This document shows positions 1 through 5,916 of a DNA stretch of 6,566 nt, piece after piece (the first letter of the stretch is position 1; every line of letters starts with the position of its first letter). The notes under the pieces are model-generated. The model ran no database searches. It saw only the letters and a list, made by a program, of their open reading frames with translations, and was not told where the DNA came from. The DNA is from CAYQMF01 sp964418595. Its GTDB lineage: Bacteria; Planctomycetota; UBA1135; UBA2386. The stretch spans positions 1 to 6,566 of the forward strand of contig CAYQMF010000198.1 in NCBI GenBank assembly GCA_964418595.1. Reading direction: 5' to 3'. A program made the translations under genes and the position numbers.

Positions 1-343
1 GCTGGTCGGCGAGATACACCACGCCCATGCCGCCGACACCGATCTCGTCGAGCACGGTGTAGACGCCGACGCGATCGCCCTTGTTCAGGTCGGCGTCGTC
101 AGCCGCCGCGGGCCCGGACCGCACCTGCGTCGACCCTGGCGCACGCTCCCGCTCCTTCGCGGCCTGGAGCCGCTCCGCCTCGCGCTGGATCTCCTTCTTC
201 CACTCCGGGTGCTGCTGGCAAAGCCGCGCCACGCCCGGCCAGAAGCCCTCGTCCGGGCCGTCGAGCAGGCGCCACAGTTCGGACTCGATGGGATCAGGCA
301 GCGGAGGATCGGGGGCCACGCGCGGACGATAGCGATGCGACAC
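1..343 (-). CDS. Ser/Thr protein kinase, N-terminal part (partial at window edge)
   Basis: Only the first ~114 codons are present; the gene continues beyond base 1. The last visible residues are GDRVGVYTVLDEIGVGGMGV followed by VYLADQ. This is the start of a Hanks-type (PknB-like) kinase domain, with the nucleotide-binding Gly loop G102-x-G104-x-x-G107-x-V109 just before the window ends. Residues 1-85 form a cytoplasmic extension without a membrane segment. It holds a Trp-rich motif LWRLLDGPDEGFWPGV (about 23-38), then QQHPEWKKE and a charged helical stretch (49-67). I associate this pattern with planctomycete-type kinases, from memory rather than a search. No in-frame ATG exists upstream of the domain, so a GTG start is proposed at 343; GTG at 319 is equally possible, and neither has a Shine-Dalgarno sequence. 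The family phosphorylates Ser/Thr on protein substrates; the substrate here is unknown. The catalytic loop (HRD, DFG) lies outside the window, so activity cannot be judged. Confidence 0.88.
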   Translation of the reverse strand, partial: MSHRYRPRVAPDPPLPDPIESELWRLLDGPDEGFWPGVARLCQQHPEWKKEIQREAERLQAAKERERAPGSTQVRSGPAAADDADLNKGDRVGVYTVLDEIGVGGMGVVYLADQ

Positions 344-497
344 CAGGCTTGCGAAGACGCTTGCGAGGCGCGGGCCGCGTGCCTCGCGCGCGCATGAGAT
401 GCAGGGCCTTTGCGTCAGGCGCGCGCGGATGGCGCAGAAAGAAAAGCGAATCTCACGACGCTCCGCCGCTGCACCCGCGGGACCGTCGCCGAGACAA

Positions 498-1268
498 CTA
501 CTGAGCCTTGGCCGGAGGCCGAGCCGGAAGGCTCGCGGTCGGGTCGAGGACCCACGCCGTCACCGCGTCGCAGTGTTTCTGGGCGTCAGCGACATCTCCG
601 CGATAGAGAGCCTCCGTGATTCCCTGGAGACAGGCGTGGAGGTCCATGGCCACGCGGCGCACGCCGTCTTGGACCGGTTCCTTCGCCAGATGCTCGACGA
701 TGCGGTCCTTGAGTTGCTCGAAGGCGAGGGCGCGGTACTCGCCGTTCTGCACCTTGGGGCCGTCGTACGAGTTGCGCCGCGGCCTCCGATTCGGTGTCGT
801 CGCCAGGTCGACGAAGCAACGTGCGAGGAGTGCGTTGCTCGCCCCCCTCGCGAGTGCGTTCGCCGTGAGGTTCTTGCGTCGCAACTCGGCGAGTCGCTCC
901 TCCTGCGCGGCGATGGACACCCGCAGGTCGGCGGCGCGGGCGGCTTCGCCGAGGTCGAGGTGGACCTGCATCTGCCGGCGGTTGGAGGCGATCGTGGCGG
1001 CGTCCTTCTCCCACACGCGCATCGACCGGGCGAGCGTGCCCAGGACCTCCTTGCGTGCATGGATGCGCCAGAAGGCGATGAAGTCGTCGGCTTCGCGCAC
1101 GGGCTTGCTGCCGGCTCCCTTCGCTGCCTGTTCGACCTTGGCGAGATCCGGCGCGCCGTCGGTCAGCAGGTTGGGGGTGAGCGGGAGGGGGCGTTCGGTC
1201 TGCGCTGGCAGACGCGAGGCAAGCAGGATGACCAGGGTCAGCGAAACGACGTTGGCGAGGTTGGGCAT
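498..1268 (-). CDS. Secreted/periplasmic helical protein of unknown function
   Basis: A 256-residue protein that I do not recognise. The ATG at 1268 is chosen because it places a classical signal peptide at the N-terminus: hydrophobic core VVSLTLVILLAS (residues 7-18), then RLPA with probable signal peptidase I cleavage after A22. The in-frame extension upstream (to 1658) is Arg-rich and looks non-coding. The mature part is mostly helical and charged. Residues 57-140 carry alternating basic and acidic residues (for example RVWEKDAATIASNRRQMQVH and LAAQ/EERLAELRRK-like runs) that could form a short coiled coil. A second helical block spans 175-240 (EYRALAFEQLKDRIVEHLAK and following). The C-terminal tail is Pro/Ala-rich. 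Cysteines are C151, C213 and C233. No catalytic motif or other membrane helix is seen. It lies 154 bases upstream of the kinase on the same strand, so cotranscription is possible, and is divergent from the lipoprotein gene. Coding status is well supported by the signal peptide and amino-acid composition; function is unknown. Confidence 0.72.
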   Translation of the reverse strand: MPNLANVVSLTLVILLASRLPAQTERPLPLTPNLLTDGAPDLAKVEQAAKGAGSKPVREADDFIAFWRIHARKEVLGTLARSMRVWEKDAATIASNRRQMQVHLDLGEAARAADLRVSIAAQEERLAELRRKNLTANALARGASNALLARCFVDLATTPNRRPRRNSYDGPKVQNGEYRALAFEQLKDRIVEHLAKEPVQDGVRRVAMDLHACLQGITEALYRGDVADAQKHCDAVTAWVLDPTASLPARPPAKAQ

Positions 1269-1438
1269 GGCCGGTGGGTTCGGGGCGACACGTGGTGCGG
1301 GGTCGCCGGAACGGATCGGCGCCGCACACAGGCCGGCTAGCGCCGCGCGGTCTCGTGCGTTGCACGCGGTGATCGGGCGTTCGGCTCGCACGCCATGACC
1401 CCTTGGCTCCCCGTCTGCCATGGAGGCCGTGAGCGCGT

Positions 1439-1472
1439 GGAGAGCCCGAACACATTCGATCGGGGTCTCTCC
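1439..1472. other. Intergenic imperfect hairpin
   Basis: GGAGAG (1439-1444) pairs with CTCTCC (1467-1472), and CCCGA (1445-1449) pairs with TCGGG (1460-1464). That gives 11 base pairs with a two-base bulge (GT, 1465-1466) and a ten-base loop. There is no T-run on either side, so it is not a standard intrinsic terminator. It could be an RNA structure in the leader of either divergent gene or a protein-binding site. The structure is seen directly; any role is inference. Confidence 0.35.
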
Positions 1473-1531
1473 TGCAACGGAACCTGCGCGTCGGCGCTGT
1501 GAGCTTCGTGACCGTTGCTCTGCGGTCGCGA

Positions 1532-1546
1532 GCACGCGTCGCGTGC
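1532..1546. promoter_or_regulatory. Perfect 15-base palindrome, candidate operator
   Basis: GCACGCG-T-CGCGTGC is a perfect inverted repeat with 7-base arms around a single T. Its right end lies 35 bases upstream of the lipoprotein ATG (1582). The one-base centre means it cannot fold as an RNA hairpin over its full length, so a dimeric DNA-binding protein is the natural reading. The related CGTGC/GCACG arms at 1354-1366 could be a second weaker site. No known operator is recognised, and GC-rich palindromes can arise by chance. Confidence 0.3.
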
Positions 1547-1581
1547 GTTCCTCCGTTCCCGTGTCACGACACCACGACAAC

Positions 1582-2100
1582 ATGAAGCCTTCTCCCAAGC
1601 CCTGTGCTCTGCCATCGCTGGCGGCCTTCCTCGTCCTTTCCCTTTCGACGGCTTGCACGAGCGTCGAGGCAGATGTCGTCCTGCCCGACGGCGTGAAGTA
1701 CCTGCAGACCGTCTCTGGTGCCGACGGCCAGTCGCGCCGCGTCGATCTGTATCAGGTCGGCGTGTTCGGGTGGGTGTTCGGGGCTGCGACCGTCGTCGGA
1801 CTGGTTCCCTGCATTGCCGTCAACAACACGAGGGAGGCGATCGACATCGAGATCGATCGCAAGACTCTGGAGAGCAACGGGGTCACGACGGATCGCATCG
1901 TCGAGATCATCGACAGGGGGTGGAACCGCCTGCGGGGAGTCGTCCGTGTGGCAGAGGCATCCTACGGGCCGAATCCCTGCCGGATCGAGGTCCCGATTCG
2001 CAAGTTCGTCGACGCTGCGGTGTCCGGGATGGAGCAGCAGTACACGCCGTCCAAGGAGCCGCGTGCGTCCATGACGATCCAACGCGTGGCGAGTCGCTGA
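1582..2100 (+). CDS. Predicted lipoprotein of unknown function
   Basis: A 172-residue protein. The ATG at 1582 gives a short lipoprotein-type signal: Lys residues at 2 and 6, a hydrophobic stretch LAAFLVLSLS (13-22), then S-T-A-C with Cys25 as the likely lipidated residue. The box is imperfect, with Ser rather than Leu/Val/Ile at -3, so an ordinary signal peptide is the alternative. The frame stays open further upstream, but that part looks non-coding. Residues 58-82 (QVGVFGWVFGAATVVGLVPC and following) form a second strongly hydrophobic segment that could be a membrane helix or glycine-zipper hairpin. The rest is soluble, with an acidic/basic alternating strand IDIEIDRK (87-94) and paired cysteines at 77 and 133. 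I do not recognise the family. It is divergent from the secreted protein and 83 bases upstream of mutS2 on the same strand. No Shine-Dalgarno sequence precedes the ATG. Confidence 0.75.
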   Translation: MKPSPKPCALPSLAAFLVLSLSTACTSVEADVVLPDGVKYLQTVSGADGQSRRVDLYQVGVFGWVFGAATVVGLVPCIAVNNTREAIDIEIDRKTLESNGVTTDRIVEIIDRGWNRLRGVVRVAEASYGPNPCRIEVPIRKFVDAAVSGMEQQYTPSKEPRASMTIQRVASR

Positions 2101-2167
2101 CGCTTCGGGGCGCGACGATTCCCCGGCTCCGCGGTCACCGCATCCCGCGCTCCCGCGCCGCCCTCGC

Positions 2168-2173
2168 TACACT
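2168..2173 (+). promoter_or_regulatory. Possible -10 element for mutS2
   Basis: TACACT matches TATAAT at four of six positions, including the first two bases and the last. A start of transcription about seven bases downstream would fall near 2180, only a few bases before the GTG at 2184, giving a leaderless or nearly leaderless mRNA. No TTGACA-like box is seen 15-19 bases upstream, so the call is weak. Confidence 0.3.
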
Positions 2174-2183
2174 CCGCGCGCGC

Positions 2184-4247
2184 GTGACCTCCCGCTACGA
2201 CACCGACGCCCTCGAACTCGATGCCGTCCGCCAGCTCCTGCTGGCGCGCCTCGTCACGCCGCTGGGGCGCACGGCGGTGGCGGCGCTCGCGCCGGCCGAG
2301 GACGCGGCGACGGCGAACGCGCGCCTGCAGGTGGCGGTCGAACTCGCCGCGCGCGCGCGCCGCAGCGAGGTGCCGCCGTTCGCGGGCGTGGTCGAGGTGC
2401 GCTCGTGGCTGTGGGCGTTCTACGCGAACGAGCACACGCCGGAGACGAAGGAACTCGCCGAGCTGATGCGCCTGCTGCGCGCGGTGGTGCGCTGCAAGAA
2501 GTGGCTCGGCGATGAACCCATGGGCTCCGCGCTCGCGAGGCTCGGCGAGACCTTCCCGCGCGTCGCCGACATCGCCGGCGAGATGGAGCAGGTGCTCGAC
2601 GACCGCGGCGAAGTGCTCACCACCGCGTCGCCCAAGCTCGGCAAGCTGCGCGCCGACATCGAGGTCGCCGAGAGTGCGGTGCACGCGGCGGTGCGCACGT
2701 TCCTCGCCAACGAGGGCATCCGCCGCTACCTCGTGTCGTCCGACCCGTCGTGGCGGCACGGCCGGCCGACGTTCCAGGTGCGGCAGGAGCATCGGCACAA
2801 GGTGCAGGGGGTGCTGCACGACCGCAGCGCGTCGGGGCAGACGCTCTTCATCGAGCCGCCCGGCGTGGTCGACGCCGCCAACCGGCTCTCCGACGCGCGC
2901 GCCGCCGAGCAGCACGAGATCCAGGTGGTGCTCGCGCACATCCTGCGCGGGCTGCGCAAGGTGCGGCGCGACGTCGAGCAGGCGCTCGAGGCGCTGGTGG
3001 CGCTCGATCTCTCGTGCGCGGCGGCGCGGCTGATCAGGGACGACGGCTTCGTGGCGGTGCCGGTGGTCGCCGATGGCGCGATCCGGCTCGTCGACGCGCG
3101 CCATCCCCTGCTGCTCGGCCGCGAGCGCAGCGCCGACGTGGTGCCGCTCGCGCTCGCGCTCGGCGACCCGTACCGGCTGCTGGTGGTGACCGGGCCCAAC
3201 ACCGGCGGCAAGACCGTGACGCTCAAGACCGTGGGCCTGCTCGCGGTGATGGCGCTGTGCGGGCTGCCGATCCCGGCCGCCGCCGGCTCGCAGATCCCGT
3301 ATCTCGACGGGGTCTTCGTCGACATCGGCGACGAGCAGGGGATCGCGCAGAACCTGTCGACGTTCTCCGGGCACGTCAAGCGCCTGGCGCGCTGCCTGCA
3401 CCTCGCGACGGAGCGTTCCCTGGTCCTGCTCGACGAACTGGGTGCGGGCACCGATCCGGACGAAGGCGGCGCGCTGGGCTACGCGGTGCTCGAAGCGCTC
3501 TCGGCGCGTGCGACCTTCGCGGTGGTCACCACGCACCTCGGCCGGCTGAAGGACTTCGCCTACGAACACAAGGGCGCCGAGAACGGATCGATGGCGTTCG
3601 ACCGCGCGTCGCTCAAGCCGCTCTATCGGCTGGTGGTGGGCGTGCCGGGCGCGAGCCACGCGCTCGACATCGCGACCTCCGTGGGGATGCCGGAGGCGAT
3701 CGTGTCGCGCGCACGCGCCGTGCTCGGCAAGCGGTCGCGCACGGTCGAGGAAGTCGTGGAACGCGTGCAGGCCGCGCGCGCCGACGCCGAGGCCGACCGC
3801 CGCCGCTCGAGCGAACTGACCCTGCAGGCGGAGGCGGCGGAGCAGAAGGCACGCGCCAAGCTCGCCGACGCAGACCTGAAGGGGGCGTGGCTCGAAGAGG
3901 AGGCGGGCAACTTCGTCGACGCGGAGCTGCGCGCCGCGCGCCTCTTGCTCGAGGCGCCGCTCAAGGAGTTCGCCAACGCCCCTCAGCCATGGTCGGGCCG
4001 CGCCAAGGCCCTGCTCGACACGCTGCAGGGACTGCTCAAGGGCACGTCCCTGCACCGGCGGCGGATGCAGTTCCTCGGTGCGTTGCGCAAGGACGCGGTC
4101 GTGTGGGTGCCGCACCTGCGCCGGCGGTGCACGGTGAAGAAGATCGATCGCGTGCGCGAGATCCTGTCACTCGAGGTCGGCGCCATGCGGCTCGAGGTCG
4201 CGTTCGAGGATGTCTCCTGGTTGCAGCCCCTCGACGACGCTCCATAA
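2184..4247 (+). CDS. mutS2: MutS2 family ATPase lacking the Smr domain
   Basis: A 687-residue MutS2 homologue; full-length family members are usually about 770-800. The GTG start at 2184 is chosen because VTSRYDTDALELDAV aligns with the usual MutS2 N-terminus and the frame upstream overlaps the lipoprotein gene. Order of parts: N-terminal helical core (1-200); the family motif VLHDRSASGQTLFIEP (210-225); clamp/lever helices (226-310); ABC-type ATPase with Walker A GPNTGGKT (337-344), NLSTFSGH (390-397) and Walker B LVLLDELGAGTDPDEGG (413-429); a long charged coiled coil (about 518-596); then a small KOW-like barrel (about 636-682). The protein ends there, so the Smr endonuclease domain that normally follows is absent. 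The next gene starts 12 bases later and holds no Smr remnant. Known roles of the family are suppression of homologous recombination by binding branched DNA and, in Bacillus, binding and splitting collided ribosomes. Without Smr, nuclease activity is not expected, but ATP-driven clamping should remain. Confidence 0.95.
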   Translation: MTSRYDTDALELDAVRQLLLARLVTPLGRTAVAALAPAEDAATANARLQVAVELAARARRSEVPPFAGVVEVRSWLWAFYANEHTPETKELAELMRLLRAVVRCKKWLGDEPMGSALARLGETFPRVADIAGEMEQVLDDRGEVLTTASPKLGKLRADIEVAESAVHAAVRTFLANEGIRRYLVSSDPSWRHGRPTFQVRQEHRHKVQGVLHDRSASGQTLFIEPPGVVDAANRLSDARAAEQHEIQVVLAHILRGLRKVRRDVEQALEALVALDLSCAAARLIRDDGFVAVPVVADGAIRLVDARHPLLLGRERSADVVPLALALGDPYRLLVVTGPNTGGKTVTLKTVGLLAVMALCGLPIPAAAGSQIPYLDGVFVDIGDEQGIAQNLSTFSGHVKRLARCLHLATERSLVLLDELGAGTDPDEGGALGYAVLEALSARATFAVVTTHLGRLKDFAYEHKGAENGSMAFDRASLKPLYRLVVGVPGASHALDIATSVGMPEAIVSRARAVLGKRSRTVEEVVERVQAARADAEADRRRSSELTLQAEAAEQKARAKLADADLKGAWLEEEAGNFVDAELRAARLLLEAPLKEFANAPQPWSGRAKALLDTLQGLLKGTSLHRRRMQFLGALRKDAVVWVPHLRRRCTVKKIDRVREILSLEVGAMRLEVAFEDVSWLQPLDDAP

Positions 4248-4248
4248 T
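4221..4248 (+). promoter_or_regulatory. Candidate internal promoter before the receiver gene
   Basis: TTGCAG (4221-4226) and CATAAT (4243-4248, five of six matches to the -10 consensus) are separated by 16 bases. The -10 box contains the mutS2 TAA stop. Transcription would start around 4255, just before the ATG at 4260, again predicting a very short leader. The AT-rich hexamer stands out in this GC-rich setting, but the -35 half is weak (TTG only). It could let the receiver and aroC genes be expressed apart from mutS2. Confidence 0.35.
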
Positions 4249-4259
4249 CCGGCTCGACC

Positions 4260-4667
4260 ATGGAAGCCTCCCCGCCGCTCGTGCTGATCGCGGACAACGA
4301 CGTCGACGTGCGCGACCTGCTCGGCGAAGTGCTGCGTCTGCGCGGGGCGCGGACGGAGGTCGTCGACAACGGCGCGGCGGCGCTCGCGCGGCTGCGCGAC
4401 GGCGATGTCGATCTGCTGGTGTGCGACCTCGACATGCCGGTGCTCGACGGCGAGGGCCTCCTGCGCGAGTTGGAGGCGCTTCCGGTGGCGCCGCCGGTGC
4501 TCGTCGTCTCCGGCTACATCGACGCCGCGATCCAGGAACGCCTGCGGCGCTCGTCGAACGTGCGCGGCATGCTGCGCAAGCCCTTCGACGTGCTGCAGTT
4601 CGCGGATCAGGCGCTCGCGACCGCGCGCGGGCGGCCGGCCGTCGCGGATCGCGCGACGTCGTTCTGA
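4260..4667 (+). CDS. Single-domain response regulator (CheY-like receiver)
   Basis: A 135-residue protein made of one receiver domain with no output domain. The phosphorylation residues are all visible: the acidic pocket D12 and D14 in LIADNDVDVRD, the phosphoacceptor D56 in VCDLDMPVLDG, Ser84 in VVSGY (the switch Thr/Ser position) and Lys107 in LRKPF. This set indicates a competent phospho-acceptor. The last ~15 residues are a basic, probably disordered tail. Such stand-alone receivers act through protein-protein contact or phosphorelay in the cytoplasm. No histidine kinase is encoded nearby; the kinase at the left edge is of the Ser/Thr type and not an obvious partner. The ATG at 4260 is 12 bases after the mutS2 stop and aroC begins 5 bases after this gene's stop, which suggests cotranscription. 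No Shine-Dalgarno sequence is seen. The target is unknown. Confidence 0.9.
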   Translation: MEASPPLVLIADNDVDVRDLLGEVLRLRGARTEVVDNGAAALARLRDGDVDLLVCDLDMPVLDGEGLLRELEALPVAPPVLVVSGYIDAAIQERLRRSSNVRGMLRKPFDVLQFADQALATARGRPAVADRATSF

Positions 4668-4672
4668 GCGCC

Positions 4673-5863
4673 ATGGACGGCTGGCTGAGCCGCCTGTCGT
4701 TCCGCTCCGCCGGCGAGTCGCACGGCGCGGCTGTGGTGGCGATCCTCGAGGGCCTGCCGCGTGGCCTGCCGTTGGACCTCGCGGCGATCGACGCCGAACT
4801 CGCGCGCCGGCAGGGCGGCGCTGGCCGCGGCGGCCGGCAGCGCATCGAGGCCGATCGCGCCGACGTGCTCGGCGGGCTGCGCCAAGGGCGGACGATCGGA
4901 TCCCCGCTGGCCCTGGTCGTGCGCAACCGCGACGCCTCGATCGAGAAGATGCCGGACCTCGCGCGTCCGCGCCCCGGACACGCCGACCTCGCGGGGTGCT
5001 ACCGCTACGGCGACCACGACATCCGGAGCACCCTCGAGCGCGCGTCGGCGCGTGAGACCGTGGCGCGGGTGGCGGTGGGGGCGGTGTGTGCGCAGCTCCT
5101 GGCGCACCTGGGCACCACGGTCCTGGGGTTCGTGCGTCGGGTCGAGACCGCCGCCCTGGACGAGGACGTTCCGGGCGAAGCCATCGCGCAGCGCGTCGCC
5201 GATCTGCGCGCCGTGCGCGACGCGAGTCGGCTCTACACGCTCGATCCATCGGCCGACGCCGCGATGCTGGCGTGCGTCCAGGCCGCGGCCGCAGACGGCG
5301 ACACCCTCGGCGGCATCGTCGAAGTGCACGCGTCCTCGGTCCTGCCCGGCGTCGGGAGCCACCTGCAGTGGGGGGAACGCCTCGATGCCCGGCTTGCCGC
5401 GGCGCTCATGAGCATCCCCGCGATCAAGGGTGTCGAGATCGGTCTCGGCTTCCGGGCGGCCGAACGTCGCGGTTCGGCGGTGCACGACGCGATCCTGCCG
5501 GCCGACGCGGGCGGCCTGCGGCGCGCGAGCAACCGCGCCGGGGGGCTCGAGGGCGGCACCACCAACGGCCAGCCGGTGGTGGTGCGCGCGGCGATGAAGC
5601 CGATCTCCACCCTGCGCCGGCCGCTCGCCAGCGTCGACCTCGCCAGCGGCGCGGCGGAGTCGGCGGCGCACGAGCGTTCCGACGTGTGCGCGATCTCGGC
5701 GTGCTCCGTGATCGCGGAGGCGATGGTCGCGCTCGTGCTCGCCGACGCCGTGCTCGCGCGATGCGGCGGCGAGACGCTGGCGGAGGTCGAAGCGCGGCAC
5801 GCGGAGCTGGCGGCGCGCGCGCACACGCTCGGGACCGCAAAAAAGGCGCCGCCGGATCCTTGA
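4673..5863 (+). CDS. aroC: Chorismate synthase
   Basis: A 396-residue enzyme of the usual family length. It converts 5-enolpyruvylshikimate-3-phosphate to chorismate, the last step of the shikimate pathway, using reduced FMN that is not consumed overall. Visible hallmarks: AGESHG (13-18, catalytic His17), RPRPGHADLAG (98-108, second conserved His103), ERASARETVARV (122-133), MSIPAIKGVEIGLGF (246-260), NRAGGLEGGTTNGQP (287-301) and ERSDVCAISACSVIAEAMVA (334-353). The RSDVCA form of the last motif resembles the Bacillus/Thermus branch rather than the RHDPC form of enterobacteria. The frame is open far upstream through two other genes, but the ATG at 4673 places the N-terminus (MDGWLSRLSFRSAGESHG) where the family starts. 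It is the third gene of the mutS2-receiver-aroC run. The last codons contain A AAA AAG followed by a GC hairpin, and the stop codon overlaps the next promoter candidate. Confidence 0.97.
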   Translation: MDGWLSRLSFRSAGESHGAAVVAILEGLPRGLPLDLAAIDAELARRQGGAGRGGRQRIEADRADVLGGLRQGRTIGSPLALVVRNRDASIEKMPDLARPRPGHADLAGCYRYGDHDIRSTLERASARETVARVAVGAVCAQLLAHLGTTVLGFVRRVETAALDEDVPGEAIAQRVADLRAVRDASRLYTLDPSADAAMLACVQAAAADGDTLGGIVEVHASSVLPGVGSHLQWGERLDARLAAALMSIPAIKGVEIGLGFRAAERRGSAVHDAILPADAGGLRRASNRAGGLEGGTTNGQPVVVRAAMKPISTLRRPLASVDLASGAAESAAHERSDVCAISACSVIAEAMVALVLADAVLARCGGETLAEVEARHAELAARAHTLGTAKKAPPDP

Positions 5864-5870
5864 CCGGCGG
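5849..5870 (+). other. GC hairpin spanning the aroC stop codon
   Basis: CCGCCGG (5849-5855) pairs perfectly with CCGGCGG (5864-5870), giving a 7-bp all-GC stem with an eight-base loop that contains the TGA stop. No T-run follows (G-tract instead), so it is not a normal intrinsic terminator, although it could slow RNA polymerase or ribosomes at the end of aroC. It starts three bases after the A AAA AAG heptamer at 5839-5845. It competes with a second possible stem formed by the G-tract 5869-5877 and the C-rich 5888-5896. Confidence 0.45.
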
Positions 5871-5887
5871 GGGGGGGTAGCTATCTT
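5860..5887 (+). promoter_or_regulatory. Probable promoter of the tRNA-tuf operon
   Basis: TTGACC (5860-5865, five of six matches to -35) and TATCTT (5882-5887, four of six matches to -10) are 16 bases apart, and transcription would start near 5894, about 23 bases before the first tRNA. The -35 overlaps the aroC TGA. The spacer contains nine consecutive G (5869-5877), and the -10 is followed by C6-T-CC. A GC-rich discriminator next to the -10 is typical of stringently controlled stable-RNA promoters in bacteria. The position and match make this the best promoter in the window. Confidence 0.55.
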
Positions 5888-5916
5888 CCCCCCTCCTTCC
5901 GACGCGGCCTGCCGGC

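Larger units (their letters stand above)
1269..1581. other. Divergent intergenic region, 313 bases
   Basis: This lies between the start codons of the secreted protein (minus) and the lipoprotein (plus), so it should hold promoters for both. I see no convincing -35/-10 pair on either strand. Frames that are open here are Arg-rich and lack recognisable protein features, so I call no gene. It holds a perfect 15-base palindrome (1532-1546), a bulged hairpin (1439-1472), a CGTGC-GTT-GCACG inverted repeat (1354-1366) and a GGCGAC/GTCGCC repeat (1284-1289 with 1302-1307). The last two are short enough to be chance in GC-rich DNA. Confidence 0.6.

Noticed and set aside
441..462. Possible terminator after the secreted protein (minus strand, AGCG/CGCT stem with TTTTCTTT)
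   Set aside because: Only a 4-bp stem with a ten-base loop; too weak to call.
399..1340. Plus-strand 313-codon frame opposite the secreted protein
   Set aside because: It starts in the kinase upstream region and has no signal or motif; the minus-strand frame has a clear signal peptide and better composition.
1269..1658. N-terminal extension of the minus-strand 256-residue protein
   Set aside because: It would bury the signal peptide inside the protein and overlap the lipoprotein start.
1962..4115. 717-codon open frame antisense to mutS2
   Set aside because: Arg/His-rich composition with no recognisable motif; it mirrors a certain MutS2 gene in GC-rich DNA, where antisense frames stay open.
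2750..4672. Open frame in the aroC phase running through mutS2 and the receiver gene
   Set aside because: The Arg/Ala/Gly-rich translation lacks protein character, and the AroC family begins at 4673; a fusion is not supported.
4167..5249. Long minus-strand frames over the receiver gene and aroC
   Set aside because: Low-complexity Arg/Pro/Ala sequences opposite two well-identified genes.
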